From NCBI RefSeq assembly GCF_020991475.1, contig NZ_JAJMPA010000004.1, forward strand, positions 354,422-418,421: a stretch of DNA of 64,000 bases, read 5' to 3'. Under the pieces are notes generated by a model, which saw nothing but the letters and a program-made list of their open reading frames with translations, was not told the DNA's origin and did no database searches. The position numbers and the translations under genes are program-made. Origin of the DNA: Pedobacter sp. MC2016-14. Lineage in GTDB: Bacteria > Bacteroidota > Bacteroidia > Sphingobacteriales > Sphingobacteriaceae. Positions 54,350 to 61,974 of this stretch are shown piece by piece (within the stretch, counting starts at the first letter, position 1; every line of letters begins with the position of its first letter).

Positions 54350-56875
54350 ATGAGCTTTTACACCAAATCAAACTTCCGGCTTGTTGGCCTTGTTATTTTG
54401 CTAACTATCATTGTGACGTTAAATTCTTTCGGTCAATCTTCTAAAAACAAATATGTTTATGAATGGGAGATAAAAGATAAGGCTACGACCTTTTTGTTTA
54501 GTATTGAACCTGGGCACACCCTGGCAGGCAAAAACTGGGGCATCTATTTTAATTCTATAAAGGTGCCTAAGCTAAAGGCTGCTGAAGGACTAATGTACGA
54601 CATTAAACAGGTTAATGGTGATTTGCATTATTTGTATCCCAATGACAAATACAAGCCCCTGCTTACAGGAAAAGCACACCGGATAGAATTTCTAATTCCT
54701 GGCATTAGAAACTACACTGAACTTCCATCGGGCTTTTTTCTGGTAGATAAAGCCAATCCTAAAGCATATTTTGGCCTTAAAAACAAGAGTAAAAAGACAG
54801 ATACCATTGAACTCTCAATTGCGCAAACCAGCTATTTAGCCAACAGCACAATTACAGAACTTGCAGAAGATGGGCTAATCAAGATTTTTCCAAAGCCTGT
54901 TAAATATAAGGAAACGGGTGCCTGGCTGGAATTGAACGGAAAAACACAGATTGTGACCGATGCCCGATTTGAAACTGAGGCTAAATTACTTCAAGAAGAA
55001 CTTGCCAAAGTAATGCCGACTAAACTGAGCATTTCTAATGACTTGGCAGATGCGCCAAACGGCATTAACCTTATATATGCCCCAACGCTTGGAAATGCCT
55101 ATACTTTAAATGTAAGTACTAAGGGAATTAAATTGGCCTCGGGAACTGCGTCTGGAATTTTTTATGGCATCCAGTCTTTGAAAACACTGGCATCACCAGC
55201 TTATGGAAAGGTTATAAAATCGGCCATAAAACTTAATACTGTAGAGGTACTGGATTCTGCCAGGTTTAAACACCGGGCATTACTGGTTGATGTAGCCAGA
55301 AATTTCCTCCCAAAATCTCAGATTCTAAAAACGCTGGATGTGATGAGCTTGTACAAATTAAATGTGCTACATTTTCATTTGGTTGATGATGAAGGTTGGA
55401 GGCTGCAAATTCCAGGGCTACCGGAACTTACGGAAACAGGTGCAACCAGAGGTTATACTATGGATGGCAAGGGCATCCTGCCCCCATCTTACGGCTCGGG
55501 TGCCGCTGCAAACGGGCACAGCGGGACTGGCTTTTACACTGTAGAAGATTTTAAAGAAATTTTAAAGTACGCCACGGCAAGGCATATTAAAGTTATTCCG
55601 GAAATTGAAACGCCGGGCCATGCCAGAGCAGCTATAAAATCTATGGATGCCCGATATTTAAAATTACTTGCTAAAGGTGACTTGAAAAATGCAGAGGAAT
55701 TTTTATTAAGGGATACGGCAGATCAATCCATTTACAGATCTGTACAGGGCTGGAATGACAATGTATTGAATGTGGCCCTCCCCTCATCTTACCGCTTCCT
55801 GGAACAGGTAATTACCGAAATTGTTGCTATTTATAAGGATGCTAAGGCGCCATTGACCACCATACATATGGGGGGCGACGAGGTACCCAAAGGGGTGTGG
55901 AGCAATTCTCCGGCAATCCGTAAGTTGATGTTGCAAGATACAGCGCTTAGGAATACAGACGACTTGTGGAGGCATTATTTTAAAAAGGTGAATGCCCTCC
56001 TTAAAGCCCGAAACCTTTCTTTATATGGCTGGGAAGAGATTGCGCTGAAACATGCTGACAAAAATGGAAGACAGGTTTTGGTAGCTGATGAGGCGCTGAA
56101 AGGATCAAACTATCAGGTAGATGTATGGAACAATATTATTGGGACAGGATCTGAAGATTTGGCTTATAGACTTGCAAATGCTGATTTTAAGGTGGTGCTT
56201 TCTAATGTGACCAACATGTACCTGGATATGGCCTATAACAAAAGCTTTTACGAGGCCGGCATGAATTGGGCGGGCTATGTAGACATCAATAAGCCTTTTG
56301 GATTTATTCCTTATAACTACTATAAAAGCATTACAGAGAATGAGTATGGCGACCCTGTAAAACAGGATTTTTTTAAAGACAAAGATCTGCTAAATCCGGC
56401 ATTCAAACACAATATTGTGGGTTTACAGGCTGCGCTTTGGAGTGAAACGCTAACGGATACGCTGGCTTTTGAATATTTATTGCTACCCAAATTAATGGCC
56501 GCTGCAGAAAGAGCATGGTCTGAAGATCCTAAATGGTCTGCTATTGGAGAGAACACATTAAATAATCCTGCTTATAATGCCGCGTGGAATGAATTTGTGA
56601 ATGTATTGGGAAAAAGAGAACTGCCAAGGTTAGACCGTTACCACCATGGTTTTACTTACAGAATTCCTGAACCGGGGGTAACAAATGAAAATGGACAGGT
56701 ATTGGCTAATGTTCAGTTTCCAGGTATGCTGATTAAATATACTACGGATGGCAGTATCCCAAATGTGAAGAGCCGCAATTATCTTAAACCCATAACGATG
56801 AAGGGTAAAATAGGGCTTCGTGTATTTAACAAGAATGGCCGTGGGGGTAAAACCGTTTTTATCACCAATAAATAA
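54350..56875 (+). CDS. Beta-N-acetylhexosaminidase, GH20, with CHB_HEX domains
   Basis: 841 residues: signal peptide (to about residue 29), a chitobiase-like carbohydrate-binding CHB_HEX domain (about 35-165), GH20 N-terminal domain (about 185-300), the GH20 barrel (about 305-735) and a C-terminal CHB_HEX_C domain (about 775-841). The catalytic Asp-Glu pair is in HMGGDEVPKG (near 508-509), and the HFHLVDDEGWR strand matches the family. It removes terminal GlcNAc/GalNAc from chito-oligosaccharides or glycans in the periplasm or outside. It follows the HTCS gene by 61 bp. Confidence 0.9.
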   Translation: MSFYTKSNFRLVGLVILLTIIVTLNSFGQSSKNKYVYEWEIKDKATTFLFSIEPGHTLAGKNWGIYFNSIKVPKLKAAEGLMYDIKQVNGDLHYLYPNDKYKPLLTGKAHRIEFLIPGIRNYTELPSGFFLVDKANPKAYFGLKNKSKKTDTIELSIAQTSYLANSTITELAEDGLIKIFPKPVKYKETGAWLELNGKTQIVTDARFETEAKLLQEELAKVMPTKLSISNDLADAPNGINLIYAPTLGNAYTLNVSTKGIKLASGTASGIFYGIQSLKTLASPAYGKVIKSAIKLNTVEVLDSARFKHRALLVDVARNFLPKSQILKTLDVMSLYKLNVLHFHLVDDEGWRLQIPGLPELTETGATRGYTMDGKGILPPSYGSGAAANGHSGTGFYTVEDFKEILKYATARHIKVIPEIETPGHARAAIKSMDARYLKLLAKGDLKNAEEFLLRDTADQSIYRSVQGWNDNVLNVALPSSYRFLEQVITEIVAIYKDAKAPLTTIHMGGDEVPKGVWSNSPAIRKLMLQDTALRNTDDLWRHYFKKVNALLKARNLSLYGWEEIALKHADKNGRQVLVADEALKGSNYQVDVWNNIIGTGSEDLAYRLANADFKVVLSNVTNMYLDMAYNKSFYEAGMNWAGYVDINKPFGFIPYNYYKSITENEYGDPVKQDFFKDKDLLNPAFKHNIVGLQAALWSETLTDTLAFEYLLLPKLMAAAERAWSEDPKWSAIGENTLNNPAYNAAWNEFVNVLGKRELPRLDRYHHGFTYRIPEPGVTNENGQVLANVQFPGMLIKYTTDGSIPNVKSRNYLKPITMKGKIGLRVFNKNGRGGKTVFITNK

Positions 56876-56914
56876 CGATATTGCAATCTTTGTAATTACT
56901 TAAGTTGTTGCTAA

Positions 56915-57199
56915 ATGCTGAAACCTGTTGTTGCTATTGAATATTGCCCGAAATGTGGATGGATGCTGCGTTCTGCCTATATGGCGCAGGAACTGCTGAG
57001 CACTTTTACTGATGATTTACATGGTGTGTTGCTACAACCCAGTGAAACCGGGGGCACATTTATCATAAGGATAGACGGCGATGTTGTGTTTGACAGGAAG
57101 GAAAGTGGGCATTTTCCAGAGATTAAAGCATTAAAGCAATTGGTTCGTGATGTGGTTAGTCCGGAGAAAGACCTGGGGCATTCTGATAAAGGAAAATAG
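56915..57199 (+). CDS. SelT/SelW/SelH-family (Rdx) thioredoxin-fold protein
   Basis: 94 residues. The N-terminal VAIEYCPKCGWMLRS carries the C-x-x-C redox motif of the Rdx family, with Cys rather than selenocysteine; FDRKESGHFPEIKALKQLVR matches the family's C-terminal half. The role is thought to be a small redox or selenoprotein-W-like function; the substrate is not known. It sits alone between the hexosaminidase (39-bp gap) and pirin. Confidence 0.85.
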   Translation: MLKPVVAIEYCPKCGWMLRSAYMAQELLSTFTDDLHGVLLQPSETGGTFIIRIDGDVVFDRKESGHFPEIKALKQLVRDVVSPEKDLGHSDKGK

Positions 57200-57276
57200 T
57201 GGGCCAGGCCTTTCTTACCCTACATCAATGCTGCGGGCTGTTAAAGCATTTAAATTTGTAGTATAATTTAAAAGAC

Positions 57277-57993
57277 ATGGCACAAACATTAATTCACAAA
57301 GCGGGTACACGTGGTGCAGCAGATCACGGATGGCTTAAAAGTTTTCATACGTTTAGTTTTGCTAATTATTATAATCCGGAAAGGGTTCAGTTTGGTGCCC
57401 TAAGGGTACTCAATGATGACGCTGTTAATGGTGGAAGAGGTTTTGGGGAACACCCCCATGACAATATGGAAATCATTTCTATTGCACTGAAGGGCGAGTT
57501 ACAGCATGAGGACAGCATGGGCAACATTGCTGTTATTGCACCGGGAGAGATCCAGGTAATGAGCGCAGGAACTGGAATTTACCATACAGAGTTTAACAAA
57601 GATGGAGATAATGCGGTTGAGTTTTTACAGATCTGGGTATTCCCTAACAAGAGAAATGTGAGTCCAAGGTACGATCAGCAAAAATATGACCTGGATGGTA
57701 AAGCCAACACGCTGGTACAAATCTTATCTCCAAATCAAGATGATGAAGGGGTTTGGATTTATCAGGATGCCTGGTTTAACCTTGGCAAGTTTACAGCACA
57801 AACTACGCTGGATTACCAACTGCACAAACCAGGAAACGGCGCTTATATTTTTGTGTTAAAAGGAGACTTGAAAGTGGATGGCCAGGTATTGGAAACAAGA
57901 GATGGTTACGGCATTTGGGATAATGCAGGGTTTAGCCTGGAGGCTACAGCCGGTGCAGAAGTGTTGATTATGGAAGTACCTATGTCCATTTAA
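57277..57993 (+). CDS. Pirin-family bicupin protein
   Basis: 238 residues with two cupin domains. The metal-binding motif is visible as GFGEHPHDNMEI (two His near residues 60-62), with the second pair in TGIYHTEFN (His and Glu near 104-106). DHGWLKSFHTFSFANYY is the typical pirin opening. Bacterial pirins act as quercetin dioxygenases or redox-linked regulators. The stop codon is immediately followed by the next ATG, so the following small gene is translationally coupled. Confidence 0.9.
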   Translation: MAQTLIHKAGTRGAADHGWLKSFHTFSFANYYNPERVQFGALRVLNDDAVNGGRGFGEHPHDNMEIISIALKGELQHEDSMGNIAVIAPGEIQVMSAGTGIYHTEFNKDGDNAVEFLQIWVFPNKRNVSPRYDQQKYDLDGKANTLVQILSPNQDDEGVWIYQDAWFNLGKFTAQTTLDYQLHKPGNGAYIFVLKGDLKVDGQVLETRDGYGIWDNAGFSLEATAGAEVLIMEVPMSI

Positions 57994-58290
57994 ATGAAAA
58001 AGGAAATTCTAGTTGTTGGTACGCATGAACACATCTTAAAAGTAATTTTAAGGTTGATAAATGCGAATGAGCTGTGGCAGGCAACAGGTTGCACTGATGC
58101 CACAGCTGCTTTAGAACTTGTAGAGGAGAAAGATTTTGATTTGGTTTTAATTGGTGCCGGGCTAACGGAAGAAGAAGAAAACCTGTTAATTAAAAAATTG
58201 AAGGAGCTGCAACCACCCAGACCCTGTGTTAAACACTACGGAGGTGGAAGCGGCTTGCTCTTTGCCGAAATTTATGGTGCCCTAAATTAA
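57994..58290 (+). CDS. Degenerate response-regulator receiver-like protein
   Basis: 98 residues resembling a receiver domain (ILVVGTHEHILKVILRLINA, DFDLVLIGAGLTEEE), but the acidic pair after the first strand is Gly-Thr and the phosphoacceptor Asp position is Gly in LVLIGAG. It therefore cannot be phosphorylated normally. It starts directly on the pirin stop codon, suggesting that the two act together. Function unknown. Confidence 0.6.
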   Translation: MKKEILVVGTHEHILKVILRLINANELWQATGCTDATAALELVEEKDFDLVLIGAGLTEEEENLLIKKLKELQPPRPCVKHYGGGSGLLFAEIYGALN

Positions 58291-58337
58291 TTATTGCCAA
58301 AGAGTTTGTACCTTAGGCATCAAAACTGACAAACTTT

Positions 58338-59084
58338 ATGCTCTACAATTTATTCGGTCTGGACAGCTCTGTTTACTATATTGCCATTCCTTTGCAAATT
58401 CTTGTGATTATCCATGCGCTTAAAACAGATCGTAAACAATGGCTTTACATGCTCATATTTATCCCTGTGATAGGATCTTTGATTTATCTCTACATGGAAG
58501 TGCTTCCTGATTTACGAAATGGAACATTTTTAAGCAGTCTGCAAAGGTATTTTATGCCGGGTCAGAAGATTAAACAATGGGAACGTAAAGTACAGATCTC
58601 TGGCAGCATTACAAATAAGCTGGGCCTGGCAGAGGCTTACGCCGAGCAAAAACAATATGAAAAAGCTATTGAGCTTACATCAAGTTGTTTGAAAGGTTTA
58701 TATGTAGATGATCCTGCTATACTTTTACAACTTGCCAGGCAGTATTTTCAAAATGGACAATACCAGGAGAGCATTCGTTTTTTTGACCAGCTGAATAAAA
58801 ACAATGGCAACTTTAGTATGGTGGAAGATGAGTTGTTGCACGTAAGGGCATTGGAAGGTATAGGGGAAATAGAGGCCGTTCACCAAGGCTACAAAAGAAT
58901 TATCCGCAACCACCATTCTTTGGAAGCAATGTTCCATTACGGTATGTTTTTAAAGAAACAGCAGCAAAAAGCTGAAGCTAAATTACAGTTTCAGGCTGTG
59001 AGGGAAGAGATCAAACTCCTTCCGCGTTACCTGCGCCGGAGAAATGCACAATGGAGCAGACGTGCATTGAAGGAATTGATGTAA
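58338..59084 (+). CDS. Membrane-anchored TPR protein
   Basis: 248 residues. Two N-terminal membrane helices (about 13-29 and 35-52) precede at least three tetratricopeptide repeats (AEAYAEQKQYEKAIELTSSC, LARQYFQNGQYQESIRFFDQ, a later QKAEAKLQFQAV). The family appears in Bacteroidota as a hypothetical TPR membrane protein. The TPRs would face the cytoplasm or periplasm as a protein-binding scaffold. No operon partner is evident. Confidence 0.75.
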   Translation: MLYNLFGLDSSVYYIAIPLQILVIIHALKTDRKQWLYMLIFIPVIGSLIYLYMEVLPDLRNGTFLSSLQRYFMPGQKIKQWERKVQISGSITNKLGLAEAYAEQKQYEKAIELTSSCLKGLYVDDPAILLQLARQYFQNGQYQESIRFFDQLNKNNGNFSMVEDELLHVRALEGIGEIEAVHQGYKRIIRNHHSLEAMFHYGMFLKKQQQKAEAKLQFQAVREEIKLLPRYLRRRNAQWSRRALKELM

Positions 59085-59187
59085 AATCACTGCGCGATCT
59101 AAATGTTTGCTGAAAGTAAAGTGTTCCTTTAAATCCTGCATCCAAATGTAATGTGGCTAACTTTGTACCACATTACTCCAGAAATAA

Positions 59188-60399
59188 ATGCAATCTTCAA
59201 CAATTACGGCTAAATCCATGTCACAGATCAGGATGACAATAGCTGGATATGTAGCTTTCAGTTTTATAGGCTATTTTACCATTGGTTTATCCCTGGCGGT
59301 ATTACCTATATTTATCCACCAGGGCTTGGGATATAGCACCGTTATTGCGGGTGTGGTAATCAGTATTCAGTATATTACTACTTTTCTTTCTCGAGGTTAT
59401 GCAGGCAGTATTGTTGACAAGAGAGGGCCTAAGCCAGCTGTTGTATTAGGTATGACTGGTTTTGCCGTTAGCGGGGTATTCCTGTTTGCCGCTTACTTTT
59501 TTAAGGATATGCCATTGCTAAGTTTGAGCATTTTGGTGATAACCAGATTAACCACGGGTTTTGCTGAGGGACTAATAGGTGCCAGTCCGGTTAACTGGGC
59601 CATATTTGTAGTAGGAAATGAGCATACTGCTAAAGCAATATCTTTTAACGGAATAGCCAATTACAGCGCAATAGCCATCGGCGCCCCACTTGGTGTAATT
59701 TTAAACAATCACTTTGAATTGGGCAGTATAGGTCTTGTAATTATTGCCGTTGGCCTTGCAGGCTTATTTTATGCAAGAAGCAAAGCTGCTGTTAGAAAAA
59801 TAAGCAACACGCCCAGACAGCCTTTTATAAAAGTATTGAAAACCATAACCCCTTATGGCATTTGTTTGGCATTAGGTGGATTGGGTTTTGGTACCATCTC
59901 TACCTTTATTACGTTGTATTATGCCTACTTAAACTGGGAGGGCGCAGTATTGTGCTTATCTGTTTTTAGCTTGCTGTTTGTACTGGGAAGAATATTTTTT
60001 GCACGCTCTATAGACACTTACGGTGGAATGAAAACAGCGATGACTTGCCTCGCAGTAGAATCTATAGGTTTGCTGATTTTATGGTTGGCAAAAGATCCTT
60101 ACCTAGCGGTAATAGGTGCCGGTATTGCCGGACTTGGATTTTCATTGGTATTCCCGGCGCTGGGCGTGGAAGCTGTAAGACTGGTTCCTGATTCTAACCA
60201 GGGCGCTGCCCTGGGTGGTTATGGATTATTTATTGACTTATCCTTGGGCTTAACCGGACCGTTGGTAGGTGGCGTGGCAAGTCAGTTTGGGCTGATGTAT
60301 ATTTTTCCTTTTAGCATGTGTATGGTGGTCATTGGCCTGGCACTAGCCGTAAGGATATATGGCCTACGGCAATCATCATTACCGCTAAAGGCCATATAG
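59188..60399 (+). CDS. MFS transporter, drug/arabinose-efflux type
   Basis: 403 residues with twelve predicted membrane helices. The loop-2-3 signature is SRGYAGSIVDKRGPKPAVVLG (in part), typical of the YfcJ/YhhS group. A start at codon 11 (MSQIRMTI) is also possible. Expected to be a proton-coupled exporter of small molecules; the substrate is unknown. It ends one base before the stop of a gene remnant on the opposite strand. Confidence 0.85.
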   Translation: MQSSTITAKSMSQIRMTIAGYVAFSFIGYFTIGLSLAVLPIFIHQGLGYSTVIAGVVISIQYITTFLSRGYAGSIVDKRGPKPAVVLGMTGFAVSGVFLFAAYFFKDMPLLSLSILVITRLTTGFAEGLIGASPVNWAIFVVGNEHTAKAISFNGIANYSAIAIGAPLGVILNNHFELGSIGLVIIAVGLAGLFYARSKAAVRKISNTPRQPFIKVLKTITPYGICLALGGLGFGTISTFITLYYAYLNWEGAVLCLSVFSLLFVLGRIFFARSIDTYGGMKTAMTCLAVESIGLLILWLAKDPYLAVIGAGIAGLGFSLVFPALGVEAVRLVPDSNQGAALGGYGLFIDLSLGLTGPLVGGVASQFGLMYIFPFSMCMVVIGLALAVRIYGLRQSSLPLKAI

Positions 60400-60400
60400 T

Positions 60401-60600
60401 TTATTTAGGTAATACGGGAGGTGCAGGTTTACTGAACCTGGTACTTATGGATTTTAAAAAGCCCTCCAGTGCATCACGCTCTTCGATACTGAGGTTTAAT
60501 TTCCTTAACATGGCTGATCGTTTACCTATTTTTAGAGAATCTGGCACTATGGCAGCTCGCTGAATTGGATTGGGATTGCCTAAATTGTACTCTATTTTAT
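60401..60600 (-). pseudogene. C-terminal remnant, possibly of a di-heme cytochrome c peroxidase/MauG-type gene
   Basis: On the minus strand a coding-like stretch without a proper start reads through 60600-60401 and ends in TAA. Its C-terminus (MLRKLNLSIEERDALEGFLK, then SISTRFSKPAPP) resembles the end of cytochrome-c-peroxidase/MauG proteins (…L-s-x-E-E-x-x-a-L-x-x-F-L-k-S/T-L). The upstream part, including all heme motifs, is gone and runs into the HxlR gene. Alternatively it is a short unrelated ORF starting at an internal ATG near 60510. Confidence 0.4.
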
Positions 60601-60626
60601 CAATTAGTATTCTGAAACAATTGATT

Positions 60627-60983
60627 TTAAGCGTCGGATTCTTCTATCAATACCTCAGAATGATGCTCACTCCACTTTATCATTTCGTAAAGTATAGGCC
60701 AAAATGACCTTCCATAATCAGTAAGCTGATAGTCTACTATGCCATTCGATGCTTTGTCGCAAATTCTATCAATGAGCCTATTACCTTCTAAATCTTTTAA
60801 TTCTCTGCTTAGCATTCTCGTTGTAATCTTAGGGATAGCTTTCACAATTTCGTTAAAGCGTTTTTTATCATCAAATAAGCACTGCAAGATTAACAACTTC
60901 CATTTTCCTCTAAAAAATAGTGAAGTGTGTTCGATATGTTTAATATCCCTAGCAAGAAAATAACTGGTCTCTTTACAATTCAT
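60627..60983 (-). CDS. HxlR-family winged-helix regulator with N-terminal Cys
   Basis: 118 residues: winged helix with GKWKLLILQCLFDDKKRFNE and ITTRMLSRELKDLEGNRLI, the standard HxlR core. Cys3 at the very N-terminus and Cys35 (LLILQC) are of interest because HxlR proteins such as YodB and HypR sense electrophiles or oxidants through an N-terminal Cys. It is divergent from the Cys-free redoxin-fold gene. Two CTAC…GTAG dyads lie between them, one on the other gene's -33 box. Confidence 0.87.
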   Translation of the reverse strand: MNCKETSYFLARDIKHIEHTSLFFRGKWKLLILQCLFDDKKRFNEIVKAIPKITTRMLSRELKDLEGNRLIDRICDKASNGIVDYQLTDYGRSFWPILYEMIKWSEHHSEVLIEESDA

Positions 60984-61004
60984 AGTTTAACTAATTATAT
61001 CAAC

Positions 61005-61052
61005 AACTACAAAAGTAGTTTATTTGAAATATTAATACTACTAATTTGGTAG
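61005..61052. promoter_or_regulatory. Candidate HxlR operator dyads
   Basis: AACTACAAAAGTAGTT (61005-61020) is an inverted repeat with 6-bp arms and overlaps a TACTTTTG -7-like box of the HxlR gene on the minus strand. CTAC-N7-GTAG (61038-61052) overlaps the -33 TTTG of the plus-strand promoter. Shared half-site CTAC/GTAG at both suggests one dimeric repressor acting on both directions. Confidence 0.5.
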
Positions 61053-61075
61053 ATTAAATATTTTATCTATATTTG
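61045..61075 (+). promoter_or_regulatory. Bacteroidota-type promoter for the Cys leader and redoxin-like gene
   Basis: TTTG (61045-61048), 19 bp spacing and TATATTTG (61068-61075) match the Bacteroidota -33/-7 consensus TTTG-N19-TAnnTTTG exactly. The start site would fall about 5-8 bp later, on or beside the leader ATG at 61082, so the leader mRNA would be leaderless or nearly so. Confidence 0.7.
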
Positions 61076-61081
61076 TCGTAG

Positions 61082-61168
61082 ATGAAAATAGCACTGCTAC
61101 ATATAATCCCCTCTCTAATGCCTTACGCCAGTATGCGAATGCGCTGCTGTTGTTGGTGTGCCTTATAG
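61082..61168 (+). CDS. Cysteine-rich leader peptide (28 aa), probable attenuator ORF
   Basis: ATG at 61082 to TAG at 61166-61168. It begins MKIALLHIIPSLMPYASM and ends with C-C-C-W-C-A-L (Cys at 22, 23, 24 and 26). Cys is rare, so four in five residues at the end of a tiny ORF just after a perfect promoter is the pattern of a leader peptide that stalls the ribosome when Cys-tRNA is short. The Cys-coding bases 61148-61155 (TGTTGTTG) are perfectly complementary to 61173-61180 (CAACAACA), so ribosome position would decide whether this hairpin forms. The target starts at 61272. Confidence 0.6.
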   Translation: MKIALLHIIPSLMPYASMRMRCCCWCAL

Positions 61169-61225
61169 CATTCAACAACATCCTCCTTAAGTTTTAAGTT
61201 TTGAAACGATAATTAACACGGGAGG
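61148..61225 (+). promoter_or_regulatory. Attenuator hairpins overlapping the leader ORF
   Basis: Stem A: 61148-61155 with 61173-61180 (8 bp, loop contains the leader stop codon). A second possible pairing joins CCTCC (61182-61186) with GGAGG (61221-61225). Only stem A can be blocked by a ribosome stalled on the Cys codons. No clear terminator U tract follows, so control could be at translation or RNA stability. Confidence 0.45.
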
Positions 61226-61271
61226 TCTGCACAATTAGTTTTTATTTAAATACCACTAAAATTCTTAACCT

Positions 61272-61883
61272 ATGACAACGATATTAAATAAACTCGTCTA
61301 CATTTTCAATACTGAACACGTTTCAATTCCAACTATCACGCCTTTACGTTCAAAACCGGCAGAAATAGGTGAAATCATCGCAAACTTCTATTTAAAGGCT
61401 GATCAAGGATATTGGGAGGGAAAACCAACCTTTATTAGCCACGATAACCTAATTACCGAAAAGCAATTATTTAGAAAACCCCTTGTACTTGCATTTTACT
61501 CTGCCGAGTGGAAAAGACACGGACTGCAGCAATTAAAAACACTTCAGGCTCTACAAAAAGATATAAATATACTTGGTGGACAGCTTTTGGTTATCTCTGA
61601 TGCAGATTTAAGGTCATTAAGACAATTGATTGTTGACCATAATTTGAGTTTAAATATTTATGCCGACCCCCAAAATATTCTCGCTGAGAACCTTGGTATA
61701 TTTAATGCTGCAGACCCAATTTACAACAGGATATCTGGCATTGACAATAATGCACCGCTACTGGCCACCTATGTAGTTACGCCAACTAGAAAAATTGCCT
61801 TTAGGTTCATAGATACACAAGATGATAGCTTCCCTGCGGAAAAACTATTAGCTTCGATTGTAATCTCAGCTACTAATTCATAA
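61272..61883 (+). CDS. Redoxin-fold (AhpC/TSA-like) protein without cysteine
   Basis: 203 residues with a peroxiredoxin-like core: PLVLAFYSAEWKRHGLQQLK occupies the place where peroxiredoxins have …P-V-C…, and GGQLLVISDADLRSLRQLI and LNIYADPQNILAENLGIF match later strands and helices of the fold. The protein contains no Cys at all, and its only Met is the initiator. A peroxidase role is therefore unlikely. It lies 103 bp below a Cys-rich leader ORF and divergent from an HxlR regulator, which suggests expression during sulfur limitation or thiol stress. Confidence 0.75.
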   Translation: MTTILNKLVYIFNTEHVSIPTITPLRSKPAEIGEIIANFYLKADQGYWEGKPTFISHDNLITEKQLFRKPLVLAFYSAEWKRHGLQQLKTLQALQKDINILGGQLLVISDADLRSLRQLIVDHNLSLNIYADPQNILAENLGIFNAADPIYNRISGIDNNAPLLATYVVTPTRKIAFRFIDTQDDSFPAEKLLASIVISATNS

Positions 61884-61950
61884 GAAATAGTTCAGCTTCA
61901 TACTATAAAAATAGCTCGTTTTAGATTTGGTTAGATCTAGTTATGTTTGG

Positions 61951-61974
61951 AAGCCAAACCGGATGGTTTGGCTT
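61951..61974. terminator. Bidirectional terminator between convergent genes
   Basis: AAGCCAAACC (61951-61960) and GGTTTGGCTT (61965-61974) form a perfect 10-bp stem with a GGAT loop between the redoxin-like gene (ends 61883) and the S8 protease (ends 61974). On plus it is followed by TATCTATAT. Confidence 0.7.

Noticed and set aside
60318..60563. Plus-strand ORF of 81 codons overlapping the MFS end
   Set aside because: It starts inside the MFS gene in another frame. The opposite strand of the same stretch gives a better family-like sequence (the remnant).
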